Source: Candidatus Kuenenia stuttgartensis (GTDB lineage: Bacteria; Planctomycetota; Planctomycetia; Gemmatales; Gemmataceae). From it: a DNA stretch of 64,000 bases. The DNA lies in contig CAMCLK010000020.1 in assembly GCA_945875585.1 (NCBI GenBank), positions 1 through 64,000 on the forward strand, in the 5' to 3' direction. How positions within the stretch are numbered: the stretch's first letter is position 1; every line of letters starts with the position of its first letter. The notes beneath the pieces are model-generated. The model saw only the letters and a list, made by a program, of their open reading frames with translations. It searched no databases and was not told the origin of the DNA. Position numbers and translations under genes: made by a program. Positions 18,452 through 26,853 of this stretch are shown piece after piece.

Positions 18452-19765
18452 ATGGATTTCCCATTAACCGGCTGCCACGGTTTTCAGGCTTCTAGGCGCC
18501 AATGGCTCGCTGCGAACGGTGCCGCAGGTATGAGCGCACTTTTAGGCAAAGAGGTATTGGCCTCGGCCCGCCCTGAAGCCACGCGTTCCCTGATTGTTGT
18601 TTATTTGACTGGCGGCTTGGCCCATCAAGATAGCTTTGACCCCAAACCCAAGGCGCCGCTGGAAATTCGCGGTGAATTTTCAAGCATCCAGACCAAGCTA
18701 CCTGGAATACGATTCAGCGAGCATTTGCCTATGCTGGCAGCACGCGCAGATCAATTCTCCTTGGTGCGATCTCTCGTTGGATTTGTAGACGAACATAGCA
18801 GCTATCAAAACCTAACAGGCTTCCCCATGGGAATTGCCCAGCGGGAAGGGAAGCCGCATCTAGGTTCAATGGTTGCTCGCGCCCTAGGGCCGGCACAACC
18901 TACCACTCCACCATTTGTTGACCTTTTTCCAGTCATGCAGCACCGCCCTTACAACAGCCCCGGCCCCGGGCAATTGGGCCAAGCTGCCATGGGTGCAAAA
19001 CTCGATACGCGTGACCTTGGTTCCATGAAGGTTTTGCCAGACTCCATGGAAGCCTTGAAGGTCAGGAAAGCCCTAATTCAGAATGTAAACGCGCAGTCAT
19101 CGGGTTTCGGTAATGATTTCGATGGTCCCTATTCTCGGGCATTCGATTTACTTGTGAGCCAATCCCTTAGCCGCACGCTCAATATCGAAGCCGAGTCAGA
19201 ACGGACCCGGGACCGATATGGCCGAGGAGACTCCAAACACCAAGGAGATGGCGCCCCCCTCTGGAACGACCAATTGCTGCTTGCCCGAAGGTTGGTGGAA
19301 TCAGGGGCACGAGTTGTCACTGTCGCTTATGGGTTTTGGGATACTCATGGCAACAACTTCAAACACCTGCGTGGGAATCTTCCCATGCTAGATCGTGGTA
19401 TTTCCGCATTGCTTGATGATTTGAAAGAACGCGGCCTATTGGACACCACCACAGTGATGGTGTGTGGAGAGTTTGGGCGCACACCAAAAATCAATAAAGA
19501 TGCTGGCCGTGATCACTGGTCGAGAGTGAATGGTTGCCTGCTTGCGGGTGGTAGAATTAAACCCGGACAAGTCCTTGGAGCAACGGATAGCGCAGCCGCT
19601 GAAGTTCACGACAACCCGATTCATCACAGGGATATTCTGGCCACCGTCCTCACAAGTTTGGGGCTGGATTTGCATGCCATGATTCAAGATGTATCCGGAC
19701 GCCCTATGACGCTTCTTCCGGGAACTGCACAACCCGTGGAAAAGCTACTGGCTGCCGCGCGCTGA
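18452..19765 (+). CDS. DUF1501 Tat-exported protein
   Basis: Protein of 437 residues of the DUF1501 family, which has an alkaline-phosphatase/sulfatase-like fold and is greatly expanded in planctomycetes. The N-terminus has a Tat-type signal (ASRRQWLAANGAAGMSALLG). Family hallmarks are IVVYLTGGLAHQDSFDPKP, IRGEFSSIQTKLPGIRFSEH, VTVAYGFWDTHGNNFKHLR, VMVCGEFGRTPKINKDAGRD and HHRDILATVLTSLGLD. ATG 18452 is five bases after AGGTGG, better than GTG 18443. It is divergent from the isomerase at 18297 and ends before a strong terminator. Its biochemical function is unknown. Confidence 0.92.
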   Translation: MDFPLTGCHGFQASRRQWLAANGAAGMSALLGKEVLASARPEATRSLIVVYLTGGLAHQDSFDPKPKAPLEIRGEFSSIQTKLPGIRFSEHLPMLAARADQFSLVRSLVGFVDEHSSYQNLTGFPMGIAQREGKPHLGSMVARALGPAQPTTPPFVDLFPVMQHRPYNSPGPGQLGQAAMGAKLDTRDLGSMKVLPDSMEALKVRKALIQNVNAQSSGFGNDFDGPYSRAFDLLVSQSLSRTLNIEAESERTRDRYGRGDSKHQGDGAPLWNDQLLLARRLVESGARVVTVAYGFWDTHGNNFKHLRGNLPMLDRGISALLDDLKERGLLDTTTVMVCGEFGRTPKINKDAGRDHWSRVNGCLLAGGRIKPGQVLGATDSAAAEVHDNPIHHRDILATVLTSLGLDLHAMIQDVSGRPMTLLPGTAQPVEKLLAAAR

Positions 19766-19780
19766 AAAGCAGTCTTTTTC

Positions 19781-19846
19781 AAAAAAGAAGAGCCGGGTGA
19801 AAGCAAGGCGTTAACCACCTCATCTTCACCCGGCTCATTTATATTT
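19781..19846. terminator. Bidirectional intrinsic terminator
   Basis: A 12-base perfect inverted repeat, GAGCCGGGTGAA at 19790-19801 and TTCACCCGGCTC at 19825-19836. An A-rich stretch precedes it (19781-19788) and a T-rich stretch follows it. It sits between the convergent DUF1501 and Gfo/Idh/MocA genes and can stop transcription from both sides. Confidence 0.85.
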
Positions 19847-19854
19847 AATTAAAG

Positions 19855-20994
19855 TCAGTCCTTTTTCACATCATGCCAGCGACGATCCTTGCCAGAATCG
19901 AGAATTGCATCGCAAACTCGCTGGGTCTTGAGGGCGTCGCGGAACGTGGGAGCAGCGGGCTTGCCAGACTCAACGCCCAAGATGAAATCAGCAACTTGAT
20001 GCACAAAGCTGTGCTCATAGCCAATAGCCAAACCAGGAACCCACCAACGGTTCATGTAAGGATGATCACCATCGGTAACATGGATCGAACGCCAGCCACG
20101 CAGCGACCCTTGGTCCTTATAGTCAAACCACTGCAAACGGTGCAGGTCGTGCAAATCCCATGCGATGCTGCCGTTTTCGCCATTAATTTCAAAAGTATAG
20201 AGGGCCTTGTGGCCACGAGCGTAACGGGTTGACTCAAAGTTGCCCAATGAGCCGTTGTCAAACGTGTTGATGAACGAGCAAGCGTCGTCAATTCCCACCT
20301 TTTCGACCTTGCCCGTTAAATTGTGTTTGCGCTCTTTCACAAATGTTTCTGTGAGCGCTGTCAATGAACTGAATTCACCATTCAGCCAGATAGCGGTGTC
20401 AATACAGTGGGCCAACAGGTCACCAGTCACTCCGGAACCAGCAGCGCCAACGTCGAGCCTCCAAAGGCCCGCACCACCTTGAGGAAGTTCGGGGTTGATG
20501 GTCCAATCCTGAAGAAACTTGGCGCGGTAGTGGAATACCCTGCCAAGACGGCCCTCGTCGATGAGTTGTTTGGCAAAAGTAACCGCCGGGATTCGGCGGT
20601 AATTGTACCAAACCATGTTGTGAACATTGGCCTTTTCGATGGCGTCAACCATCTGCAACCCTTGCTCGCCGTTGAGAGACAACGGTTTTTCGCACATGAT
20701 CATCTTGCCAGCCTGAGCAGCGGCGATAGCGATTTCAGCGTGGCTGTCATTGGGGGTACAGATATCAATAATGTCGATATCCTTGCGGTCAATCAACTTC
20801 CGCCAATCGGTCTCGATGTCGTCGTAACCCCATGATTTTGCAAAAGCCTCGGCTTTATCCCGAGTACGCCCGCATATAGATTTCAACTTGAGCTGGTGCT
20901 TCAGGTCAAAAAACTGATTGACCCTGGCAAAACCATTGCTGTGGGCTTTGCCCATGAATCCGTAACCAATCATGCCCACATTAAGTGTCTTCAC
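19855..20994 (-). CDS. Gfo/Idh/MocA-family oxidoreductase
   Basis: NAD(P)-dependent sugar or inositol dehydrogenase-type protein of 379 residues, cytosolic. The dinucleotide fold starts at [16 protein letters not shown] and the family motif [15 protein letters not shown] carries the catalytic Lys. The C-terminal domain includes [19 protein letters not shown], with the usual Asp and His. It starts at GTG 20994, seven bases after GGAG. It lies downstream of, but separated by a terminator from, the isomerase and cupin genes, so the block may jointly handle keto-sugar intermediates. Exact substrate unknown. Confidence 0.93.
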   Translation of the reverse strand: MKTLNVGMIGYGFMGKAHSNGFARVNQFFDLKHQLKLKSICGRTRDKAEAFAKSWGYDDIETDWRKLIDRKDIDIIDICTPNDSHAEIAIAAAQAGKMIMCEKPLSLNGEQGLQMVDAIEKANVHNMVWYNYRRIPAVTFAKQLIDEGRLGRVFHYRAKFLQDWTINPELPQGGAGLWRLDVGAAGSGVTGDLLAHCIDTAIWLNGEFSSLTALTETFVKERKHNLTGKVEKVGIDDACSFINTFDNGSLGNFESTRYARGHKALYTFEINGENGSIAWDLHDLHRLQWFDYKDQGSLRGWRSIHVTDGDHPYMNRWWVPGLAIGYEHSFVHQVADFILGVESGKPAAPTFRDALKTQRVCDAILDSGKDRRWHDVKKD

Positions 20995-21042
20995 GGCAGC
21001 GCTCCGATTCAGATAAACGAAATCAAAAAGAATATAAAAAAA

Positions 21043-21071
21043 TTGGGTCGGGCAAACATTGCCCGACCCAT
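21043..21071 (-). terminator. Intrinsic terminator of the minus-strand isomerase gene
   Basis: Perfect 11-base inverted repeat GGGTCGGGCAA (21045-21055) and TTGCCCGACCC (21059-21069) with a three-base loop. On the minus strand it is followed by a run of seven T. It lies ten bases after the stop of the gene at 21079-21999 and separates that unit from the Gfo/Idh/MocA gene. Confidence 0.88.
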
Positions 21072-21078
21072 ATTCAAC

Positions 21079-21999
21079 TCACGCGCCCTGAGCAGCGTAC
21101 TTTTTCTTGATGTTCCCAAGATACTTCATGGAGTCTGCTGTCACATCCCATGCATCTGGCCAGAAGCAAAGATCGATGCACCACCAATCCGAAGGGATTC
21201 CAGCAGCCAGAAGTGCCGGAATGTATTCGTCGAAATTCAAATGGCCCGTGCCAAATGGATTGTGGGTACTGGTGGCATGCTCATTAAGGGAACCATCGGA
21301 GTCGATGAGGTGAACATGGTTCACGCGCCCCTTGAGATTGTGTAAAAGTTCCACACCACCACCGGGTAGAATTTCCTTGGTTCCTGGCTGAAGCGCGCCA
21401 ATGGCTGCGCACATGTGGGCATGGCAGGTGTCGTACATGGCACCAAAGTTGTTGTTACCCAGAGCCCGCACAGCATCAATCATTGCAACAATTTCAGAGG
21501 GCTTGTTGAACGCAAAACCAGGCTCGAATTCCCACGAAACCTGAAGCCCGTGATCTGCTGCCATCTTGCAGGCAATATTCCATGCCTTGACAGCACGATC
21601 AAACCCAAGCTTCGGATCGATATTGTTTTTCTCGAACACGCTGGGAACTTCAACGGCATCGACCCGGATCAACTTGATGCCAAGGTCCTGCGCGAACACG
21701 CAATACCCAAGGAAAGCCGCGAGATAGGGAGCTGGATCTTCCACGGAAACAAGCTTGAACGACCAAAGGTCGGGTGCGATTCCAGAAAAACCGAGTCCGT
21801 GATCTTCCACTTCTTTCTTGAGGCGCAACCTGTCCGCCTTGGTGGGGTGCGACTTGGGGGTCGGATGCTTGCCAAAGCTGCCAAGCTCCACGCCATCAAG
21901 CTTCAGGTCCTGCAAACCGTGAAGGATCTTATGGAAACTGACTTCTTCCTTCTGATTGAACACATACGCCCAGCTACCGATCGAAATCTTCTTGCCCAT
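21079..21999 (-). CDS. Sugar phosphate isomerase/epimerase (cytosolic TIM barrel)
   Basis: Protein of 306 residues of the xylose-isomerase-like TIM-barrel family. Seen motifs are LKLDGVELGSFGKHP, VSWEFEPGF, FGAMYDTCHAHM, VNHVHLIDSDGSLNEH, GTGHLNFDEYIPAL and WWCIDLCFWPDAW. These supply the Glu/Asp/His metal ligands normally found in the family. No signal peptide. ATG 21999 is about nine bases after GGGAG; a longer in-frame start would overlap the upstream gene. The cupin gene ends 49 bases upstream on the same strand, so the two are probably one operon. Substrate unknown, likely a sugar or inositol derivative. Confidence 0.9.
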   Translation of the reverse strand: MGKKISIGSWAYVFNQKEEVSFHKILHGLQDLKLDGVELGSFGKHPTPKSHPTKADRLRLKKEVEDHGLGFSGIAPDLWSFKLVSVEDPAPYLAAFLGYCVFAQDLGIKLIRVDAVEVPSVFEKNNIDPKLGFDRAVKAWNIACKMAADHGLQVSWEFEPGFAFNKPSEIVAMIDAVRALGNNNFGAMYDTCHAHMCAAIGALQPGTKEILPGGGVELLHNLKGRVNHVHLIDSDGSLNEHATSTHNPFGTGHLNFDEYIPALLAAGIPSDWWCIDLCFWPDAWDVTADSMKYLGNIKKKYAAQGA

Positions 22000-22048
22000 G
22001 ATGCTGACTCCCAAAAAGGGGGGGTAAATAAGGGATATCGACAATAAA

Positions 22049-23302
22049 TCAGGAACGACGGGCCGCACCAACAATTGGTGCGGATGGATTGGTATCCGGC
22101 CCAAAATAACGCAAGGTCACGAGTGGCTCTTCGCCCAGATTCTCGAATACCACGCCAGCCTTGGCGGCATCGCTGGTAACAAAATATTCGTCCTCAGTCA
22201 GCTCGCCAAAGCGAATCATGGCGGGGGTACGGAGAGGATGCTTGCCGATGGAGCCAAAACCTTGGACTGCCACAATACCGTAGGCACCGTTGTCCTTGAT
22301 GGTTACTTTGGCACCCGGATTGATGGTCAGTTCCTTGGCAGAGAACAATTCCTTGCCATGGACCTTGCCGTAAACGATCCATTTGTCTTCGTACCCTGAG
22401 GAACGGGTATCAGCGACAGGAATAGGCTCAAGGAAATGCGCGTCCTTGAACCGGGGGTTGACGTTTCCTTCCCAGTCGAGCTGATTAATAATGAAGTCGA
22501 GGTCGTGGTGTTTATCAACAGGCATGTCCTTCACAAGAAGCGCCCATGGCACAACCCTGCCTTCAACCAATGACTGGTACATACCAAATACATCGGAACC
22601 CCACTGTGGTTCGTAGGTCACCAGAGAACCGGGCGCATGCAGCACACATGGTGGTACCAACCAACCCGTACCCGGCTGCAGCCTATACGCCTTGCTGAGG
22701 TCCAGAATTCCGTTGTCACCTTTATTCCAGTTTTCAAGGCAACGGCGCAGATCTTCCTTAGTGGTTCCTGGTTCAAGACCAAAGAACGTGTAAGGGAAAT
22801 TATTGCCAATGCTGTTGAGTTGGGGCGGGAAGTAGTAAGACTCGGGTTTGCCCTGCTGGCCAACGAGCGCGGCCTGCTCGTCTGATTGATGCATGTGATG
22901 GGGAATTGGCCCCATGTTGTCGAAAAACTTGCTGTAGACAGGCCAGCGCTTGTACTTATCCCAAAGTGGCTTACCAATCAGGCTTTCGCCCAAGTGGCCT
23001 ACCGCTTCCAGAAGGGTAAACGACTTCTTGCCATTCACCACCACATAACTGAGGCCTTCGTCGATGACGCGGTTGTCATTAGCGGCGGGTGTGGTCGAAG
23101 CAAACCAGCGTTCATCAATACCACCACGGTGAGCACCGTAGGCATAGATATCTTGGGGTGCCAGCTTGATTCGGCGCCCCGGCATCAAGAAAGAACGGGG
23201 CACCCATGTGGGGGCCAGACGCAGCAAGCCTTCCCCTTGCTCAAGGGCATGCCTGACGGCATTGGGATTACTTGTGTAATTCGGAAGCTCAATCGTGCTC
23301 AT
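22049..23302 (-). CDS. Cupin protein related to class I phosphomannose isomerase
   Basis: Protein of 417 residues with a cupin arrangement like mannose-6-phosphate isomerase type I. The metal site is suggested by MGPIPHHMHQSDEQAALVG (two or three His plus Glu), and a second-barrel segment includes GTGWLVPPCVLHAPGSLVTY. The C-terminal cupin (NPGAKVTIKDNGAYGIVAVQ) lacks obvious ligands. ATG 23302 has only a weak ribosome site. It precedes a sugar phosphate isomerase on the same strand, which fits a shared sugar interconversion pathway. It could act on another sugar than mannose-6-phosphate. Confidence 0.8.
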   Translation of the reverse strand: MSTIELPNYTSNPNAVRHALEQGEGLLRLAPTWVPRSFLMPGRRIKLAPQDIYAYGAHRGGIDERWFASTTPAANDNRVIDEGLSYVVVNGKKSFTLLEAVGHLGESLIGKPLWDKYKRWPVYSKFFDNMGPIPHHMHQSDEQAALVGQQGKPESYYFPPQLNSIGNNFPYTFFGLEPGTTKEDLRRCLENWNKGDNGILDLSKAYRLQPGTGWLVPPCVLHAPGSLVTYEPQWGSDVFGMYQSLVEGRVVPWALLVKDMPVDKHHDLDFIINQLDWEGNVNPRFKDAHFLEPIPVADTRSSGYEDKWIVYGKVHGKELFSAKELTINPGAKVTIKDNGAYGIVAVQGFGSIGKHPLRTPAMIRFGELTEDEYFVTSDAAKAGVVFENLGEEPLVTLRYFGPDTNPSAPIVGAARRS

Positions 23303-23392
23303 GGAGAGGGTTCCAGTCCTTCAGGTACAAGATCTTGTTTTAGAAGCTCAATCGACCAGATGCCAATGAAAACCGGCAAGCTGCAATAACTG

Positions 23393-23860
23393 TTAATCAA
23401 CCAGCTCGAAAATGCACTCGATTTCAACAGGAATGTTTCCAGGAAGTGCATTAGTGCCAACCGCACTTCGCGCGCCAACACCAGCATCCTCACCAAAAAT
23501 ATCAGCAAACAGTTCCGAAAAACCGTTGATAACCTTGGGTTGATCCTTGAAATCGTGCGCGCAGTTGACAAGGCCCAAAGTCTTCACAAGGCGTTTCACC
23601 TTGTCGAGCGACCCAAGATGATTCTTCAGGGTGGCCAGCATGTTCAATCCAACAGCTCGCGCCGCTTCTTTGCCTTGTTCGAAGGTCAGATCCAGACCAA
23701 CTTTGCCACAGGTTGGAGTTGTGGGCGTCACCTTGGCTGGACCATGCCCCGAAACATAAAGCACATTGCCGACTTGCACACACATCTTGTATTTGGCTAC
23801 GGGAGTTGCCGGCGTGGGCAGGGTGATGTGAAGTTCTTGCAGGCGACGTTCGGCGCTCAT
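23393..23860 (-). CDS. RidA/YjgF-family protein
   Basis: Protein of 155 residues of the Rid superfamily. These trimeric proteins hydrolyse reactive enamine/imine intermediates or have related roles. Visible features are VGNVLYVSGHGP, a central helix with QGKEAARAVGLNMLATLKNH, and GARSAVGTNALPGNIPVEIE, where the conserved Arg usually binds the carboxylate substrate. The length and the early GxVL strand fit the YjgF-like 'endoribonuclease L-PSP' subgroup of about 150 residues. Start ATG 23860 follows GAGGATCGCC. It lies 90 bases upstream of the cupin gene on the same strand. Confidence 0.92.
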   Translation of the reverse strand: MSAERRLQELHITLPTPATPVAKYKMCVQVGNVLYVSGHGPAKVTPTTPTCGKVGLDLTFEQGKEAARAVGLNMLATLKNHLGSLDKVKRLVKTLGLVNCAHDFKDQPKVINGFSELFADIFGEDAGVGARSAVGTNALPGNIPVEIECIFELVD

Positions 23861-23915
23861 GGCGATCCTCGAAAAAGTATTGCAATGGAGCAGGATATCC
23901 CGCTTTGAGTTCTAA

Positions 23916-25898
23916 TCAAGTGGTATCCGATTGTCGGAATTCGGCCAGTCCTGAATAGCGGTCCCCAAAAAGCCTGACAAGGCGAACACCCAGTACTGAA
24001 ACAGTTTCGCCTGAATCTGCTAGCGCAACCAGCGGTGGACCACGAAACACCGGCCACCCCACAGCAGCCTCAAGAACCGATAGGTATTCCGCAGATTCTT
24101 TTGATTGTTCCTGAACGAAAAGGCCTTCTGAAATAACAGTGGCAATCCAACGCGAGCGGAGGCCTGCCACTCGGGCTGAAACTGGCAAAGAGCGCACAAG
24201 GGGCGACATCTGCAATTTGCTTTGATTTCGCCAGCGACGGGTCAGAAGCCAACCAATAGATAATTGACCGACTTCTTTGGGTTTTCGGATGAATCGGGCC
24301 GCTATTTCCATCCAACGCTTCAAAACAATTCTGTCCGTCTCCGAAGCAATTTCGGTTACCCATTCGAGGTTGGCCATGTTGTCACACAAATCCGACAAGG
24401 GGCCTTTCAAAAAACCGAACAGGCGTGCCTCGTTCTCAATCATGTACGGGCTCACACCCTCCGCCAACGCGCGCAAGCTTTCTGCCCACCACGCCGCAGT
24501 CACCTTCCAAAACGAACTTGACCCGGATTTCACCGTCGCGACACGGAATCCCAGTGAATTCAACCAACAATGGACACCGCCAGACTCAATCGGCAGTTCA
24601 AGCCAACCATGGCGATGCGCCCCCAGCAAGCTTCGACAGGTGACAGAGCCGATACTACGACTTGAAGCGTCGGCCACTTGCAATAATGATTTTCTTGCCC
24701 ATGCTACACCAAGCAGATTCGTGTCCCCGACAACAGCATCATCTACAAGTGCCTCATTTCTGGCCAAATCCGCGATCAATCTTCCCTGAACCAACTTCAG
24801 AATTGTTGCCGCGGGAACCTGATTACCGGATCCCAAGCGCATCACTCGGCGGCCTAACTCCTCTTCGTTGCCAGCAGCGACTACAACGGATACCTTATTC
24901 GCCAAAGCCCGTCGAGCAGCTTCAACCTCCCAAGGCGCGTTCCCCAAAAGCACAATCCGCCTGACATTCGGAACATGTCCAGAAGCTGTTGAAATCCTTG
25001 CCATAACACGGATTTGCCTGATCCACCCGGATCCTGGATCTAAAGCCAGTTGCCTCATCGAGCCCATTACTTCGCCATCTGTCCAGTCAGATTCCAACCT
25101 CGCTCGTTCCAGATTTCTCCACTGGTAGGCTCCAATGGGCATCTCCGGACAAACCAATCGATCGAGAACGCGTTTCATTCCGCGGAGCATCCAGCCACGC
25201 CAAAATGGAGACCGATTCATGATCCTGGGAATAAAGCGTGATGGTTCTCTGCGGGCAGGTTTGCCTTCCAAAAACGCTTTCTTTCGAAGCATCTCTACCG
25301 CTTGGCGCAATCCCGCCTCCCCCGTCGCGGTAGCAGAAACAAGATCCCAACGATGCGCCATGGTTGCATTCAGCTGCTCTTCAAGAATAAGTAGCCTGCA
25401 ACAAAACTCGATTCCAACCTGCGATACAAGGCGCTTCAGTGTTGTAGGAGGAGGGCACCAGCCCCGGGTCTGGGAACTCCATCCAAGCCCCGAACCTGAA
25501 TCCCGATAAGCCAGTCGGTAATCGCACGCCAAGGCAAGGTCGAGCGCTTCGTCCTGGCATTGGCCGGCAATTGCCACCAAGGTAGGGCAGGGTAGGTTTT
25601 CCAAACGCCTGAGGATGGAGTCCCACATTTCGGTGACTGCAGAAAGCTGCTGTGTTGCAGCCAGCCGTTGCAGTGCCTCTGAAGACCACCCTCTTCCGAA
25701 CGTCCCCTTTTTCCCGCTTCCAAGCATTACCAGAGTCAATCGTGGCAGTTCAGCCAATCGATCCAAAACGATCGACCACTCTGCCAACATATCTTCATGC
25801 GGCTGATTGATAGCCGATCCGGGTGTATCCCATCGGATCACAATGGCACCATCGCCGTCACGTTGCACCGACAAATGCTGCCCTGCGAATATCCTCAC
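23916..25898 (-). CDS. Degenerate FadB/FadJ-like protein (enoyl-CoA hydratase plus hydroxyacyl-CoA dehydrogenase relic)
   Basis: Protein of 660 residues with the layout of a fatty-acid oxidation alpha subunit. Residues about 10-190 resemble enoyl-CoA hydratase (PCPTLVAIAGQCQDEALDLA, then LACDYRLAYRDSGSGLGW). The usual GGGxE oxyanion/catalytic segment is replaced by DEALD (115-119), and the second catalytic Glu region (usually PEV) reads SSQ. Residues about 310-560 look like a dehydrogenase domain whose GxGxxG nucleotide motif is missing (VRRIVLLGNAPWEVEA). It may therefore be a non-catalytic or repurposed protein. GTG 25898 is six bases after GGAGG. It is divergent from purC. Confidence 0.72.
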   Translation of the reverse strand: MRIFAGQHLSVQRDGDGAIVIRWDTPGSAINQPHEDMLAEWSIVLDRLAELPRLTLVMLGSGKKGTFGRGWSSEALQRLAATQQLSAVTEMWDSILRRLENLPCPTLVAIAGQCQDEALDLALACDYRLAYRDSGSGLGWSSQTRGWCPPPTTLKRLVSQVGIEFCCRLLILEEQLNATMAHRWDLVSATATGEAGLRQAVEMLRKKAFLEGKPARREPSRFIPRIMNRSPFWRGWMLRGMKRVLDRLVCPEMPIGAYQWRNLERARLESDWTDGEVMGSMRQLALDPGSGWIRQIRVMARISTASGHVPNVRRIVLLGNAPWEVEAARRALANKVSVVVAAGNEEELGRRVMRLGSGNQVPAATILKLVQGRLIADLARNEALVDDAVVGDTNLLGVAWARKSLLQVADASSRSIGSVTCRSLLGAHRHGWLELPIESGGVHCWLNSLGFRVATVKSGSSSFWKVTAAWWAESLRALAEGVSPYMIENEARLFGFLKGPLSDLCDNMANLEWVTEIASETDRIVLKRWMEIAARFIRKPKEVGQLSIGWLLTRRWRNQSKLQMSPLVRSLPVSARVAGLRSRWIATVISEGLFVQEQSKESAEYLSVLEAAVGWPVFRGPPLVALADSGETVSVLGVRLVRLFGDRYSGLAEFRQSDTT

Positions 25899-25986
25899 AC
25901 TCTGCCTCCAGCATCAACCTGTGTACATTCAACTGGGGAACCACGATCCATCGCGGGCATCTGGACATTTAAGGACCGACCCTGAC

Positions 25987-26853
25987 ATGACAACCCTGAA
26001 ATCCACCAACTACAAGGGACTATTACGCCGCCAAGGCAAGGTGAGGGATGTTTACGACCTTGGCGACCGATTGGTTCTGATCGCTTCCGACCGCATCAGT
26101 GCCTTTGACTGGGTCATTCCCACCCCCATTCCCGGCAAAGGTGAGCTACTCACACAGCTATCACTCTTTTGGTTCCACCATTTGGGTCAGGAAGATCAGA
26201 TCCTTGAAACCGATCCTGTACGAATGGGAACCCCTTTTGCCGAAGATCCAGAATCCTTGAGGGGCCGCACGATGATGGTGCGGAAAACCAATGTGATTCC
26301 CTTTGAATGTGTCGTCCGTGGTTACCTTGCTGGAAGCGGGTGGCAAGAATATCAAGAACAAGGAACTGTCGGATTTATTACTGTTCCAACTTCACTCAAA
26401 CAGGCATCTGAACTCCCAAAAACCTTATTCACGCCGGCCACTAAGGCTGAATCGGGACACGATGAAAACATTCCCTTTGAACGAATGGTCGATGCCATTG
26501 GATCACCGCTGGCTGAAACATTGCGATGCCGATCGATCGACCTGTACCAGCGGGCCAGAGACCACGCCCGCTCCCGAGGTTTGATCCTTGCGGATACCAA
26601 ATTTGAATTTGGCAAGATTGGTGACGAAATCCTTCTGATCGATGAGGCACTGACACCCGACAGTTCTCGTTATTGGGATGCCGATACTTGGAAACCCGGA
26701 ACAAACCCGCCATCGTTCGACAAGCAACCAGTTCGTGATTGGTTGGCGGGGAGCGGATGGGACCGTTCGAGCCCACCGCCGGAATTACCACCTGAAATTG
26801 TCGCGCAAACAGTCGCGCGCTATCAGGAAGCCTATGACAGACTTACCCGCTAG
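25987..26853 (+). CDS. purC: Phosphoribosylaminoimidazole-succinocarboxamide synthase
   Basis: De novo purine synthesis enzyme (SAICAR synthase), ATP-dependent, 288 residues, cytosolic. Motifs include GKVRDVYDLGDRLVLIASDR, ISAFDWVIPTPIPGKG, VVRGYLAGSGWQEYQEQG and LILADTKFEFG followed by LIDEALTPDSSRYW. ATG 25987 is used because family homology begins there; the longer frame upstream covers the divergent promoter region. It converges with the Hsp70 gene, and the two stops overlap in a single CTAG. No other pur gene is adjacent. Confidence 0.97.
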   Translation: MTTLKSTNYKGLLRRQGKVRDVYDLGDRLVLIASDRISAFDWVIPTPIPGKGELLTQLSLFWFHHLGQEDQILETDPVRMGTPFAEDPESLRGRTMMVRKTNVIPFECVVRGYLAGSGWQEYQEQGTVGFITVPTSLKQASELPKTLFTPATKAESGHDENIPFERMVDAIGSPLAETLRCRSIDLYQRARDHARSRGLILADTKFEFGKIGDEILLIDEALTPDSSRYWDADTWKPGTNPPSFDKQPVRDWLAGSGWDRSSPPPELPPEIVAQTVARYQEAYDRLTR

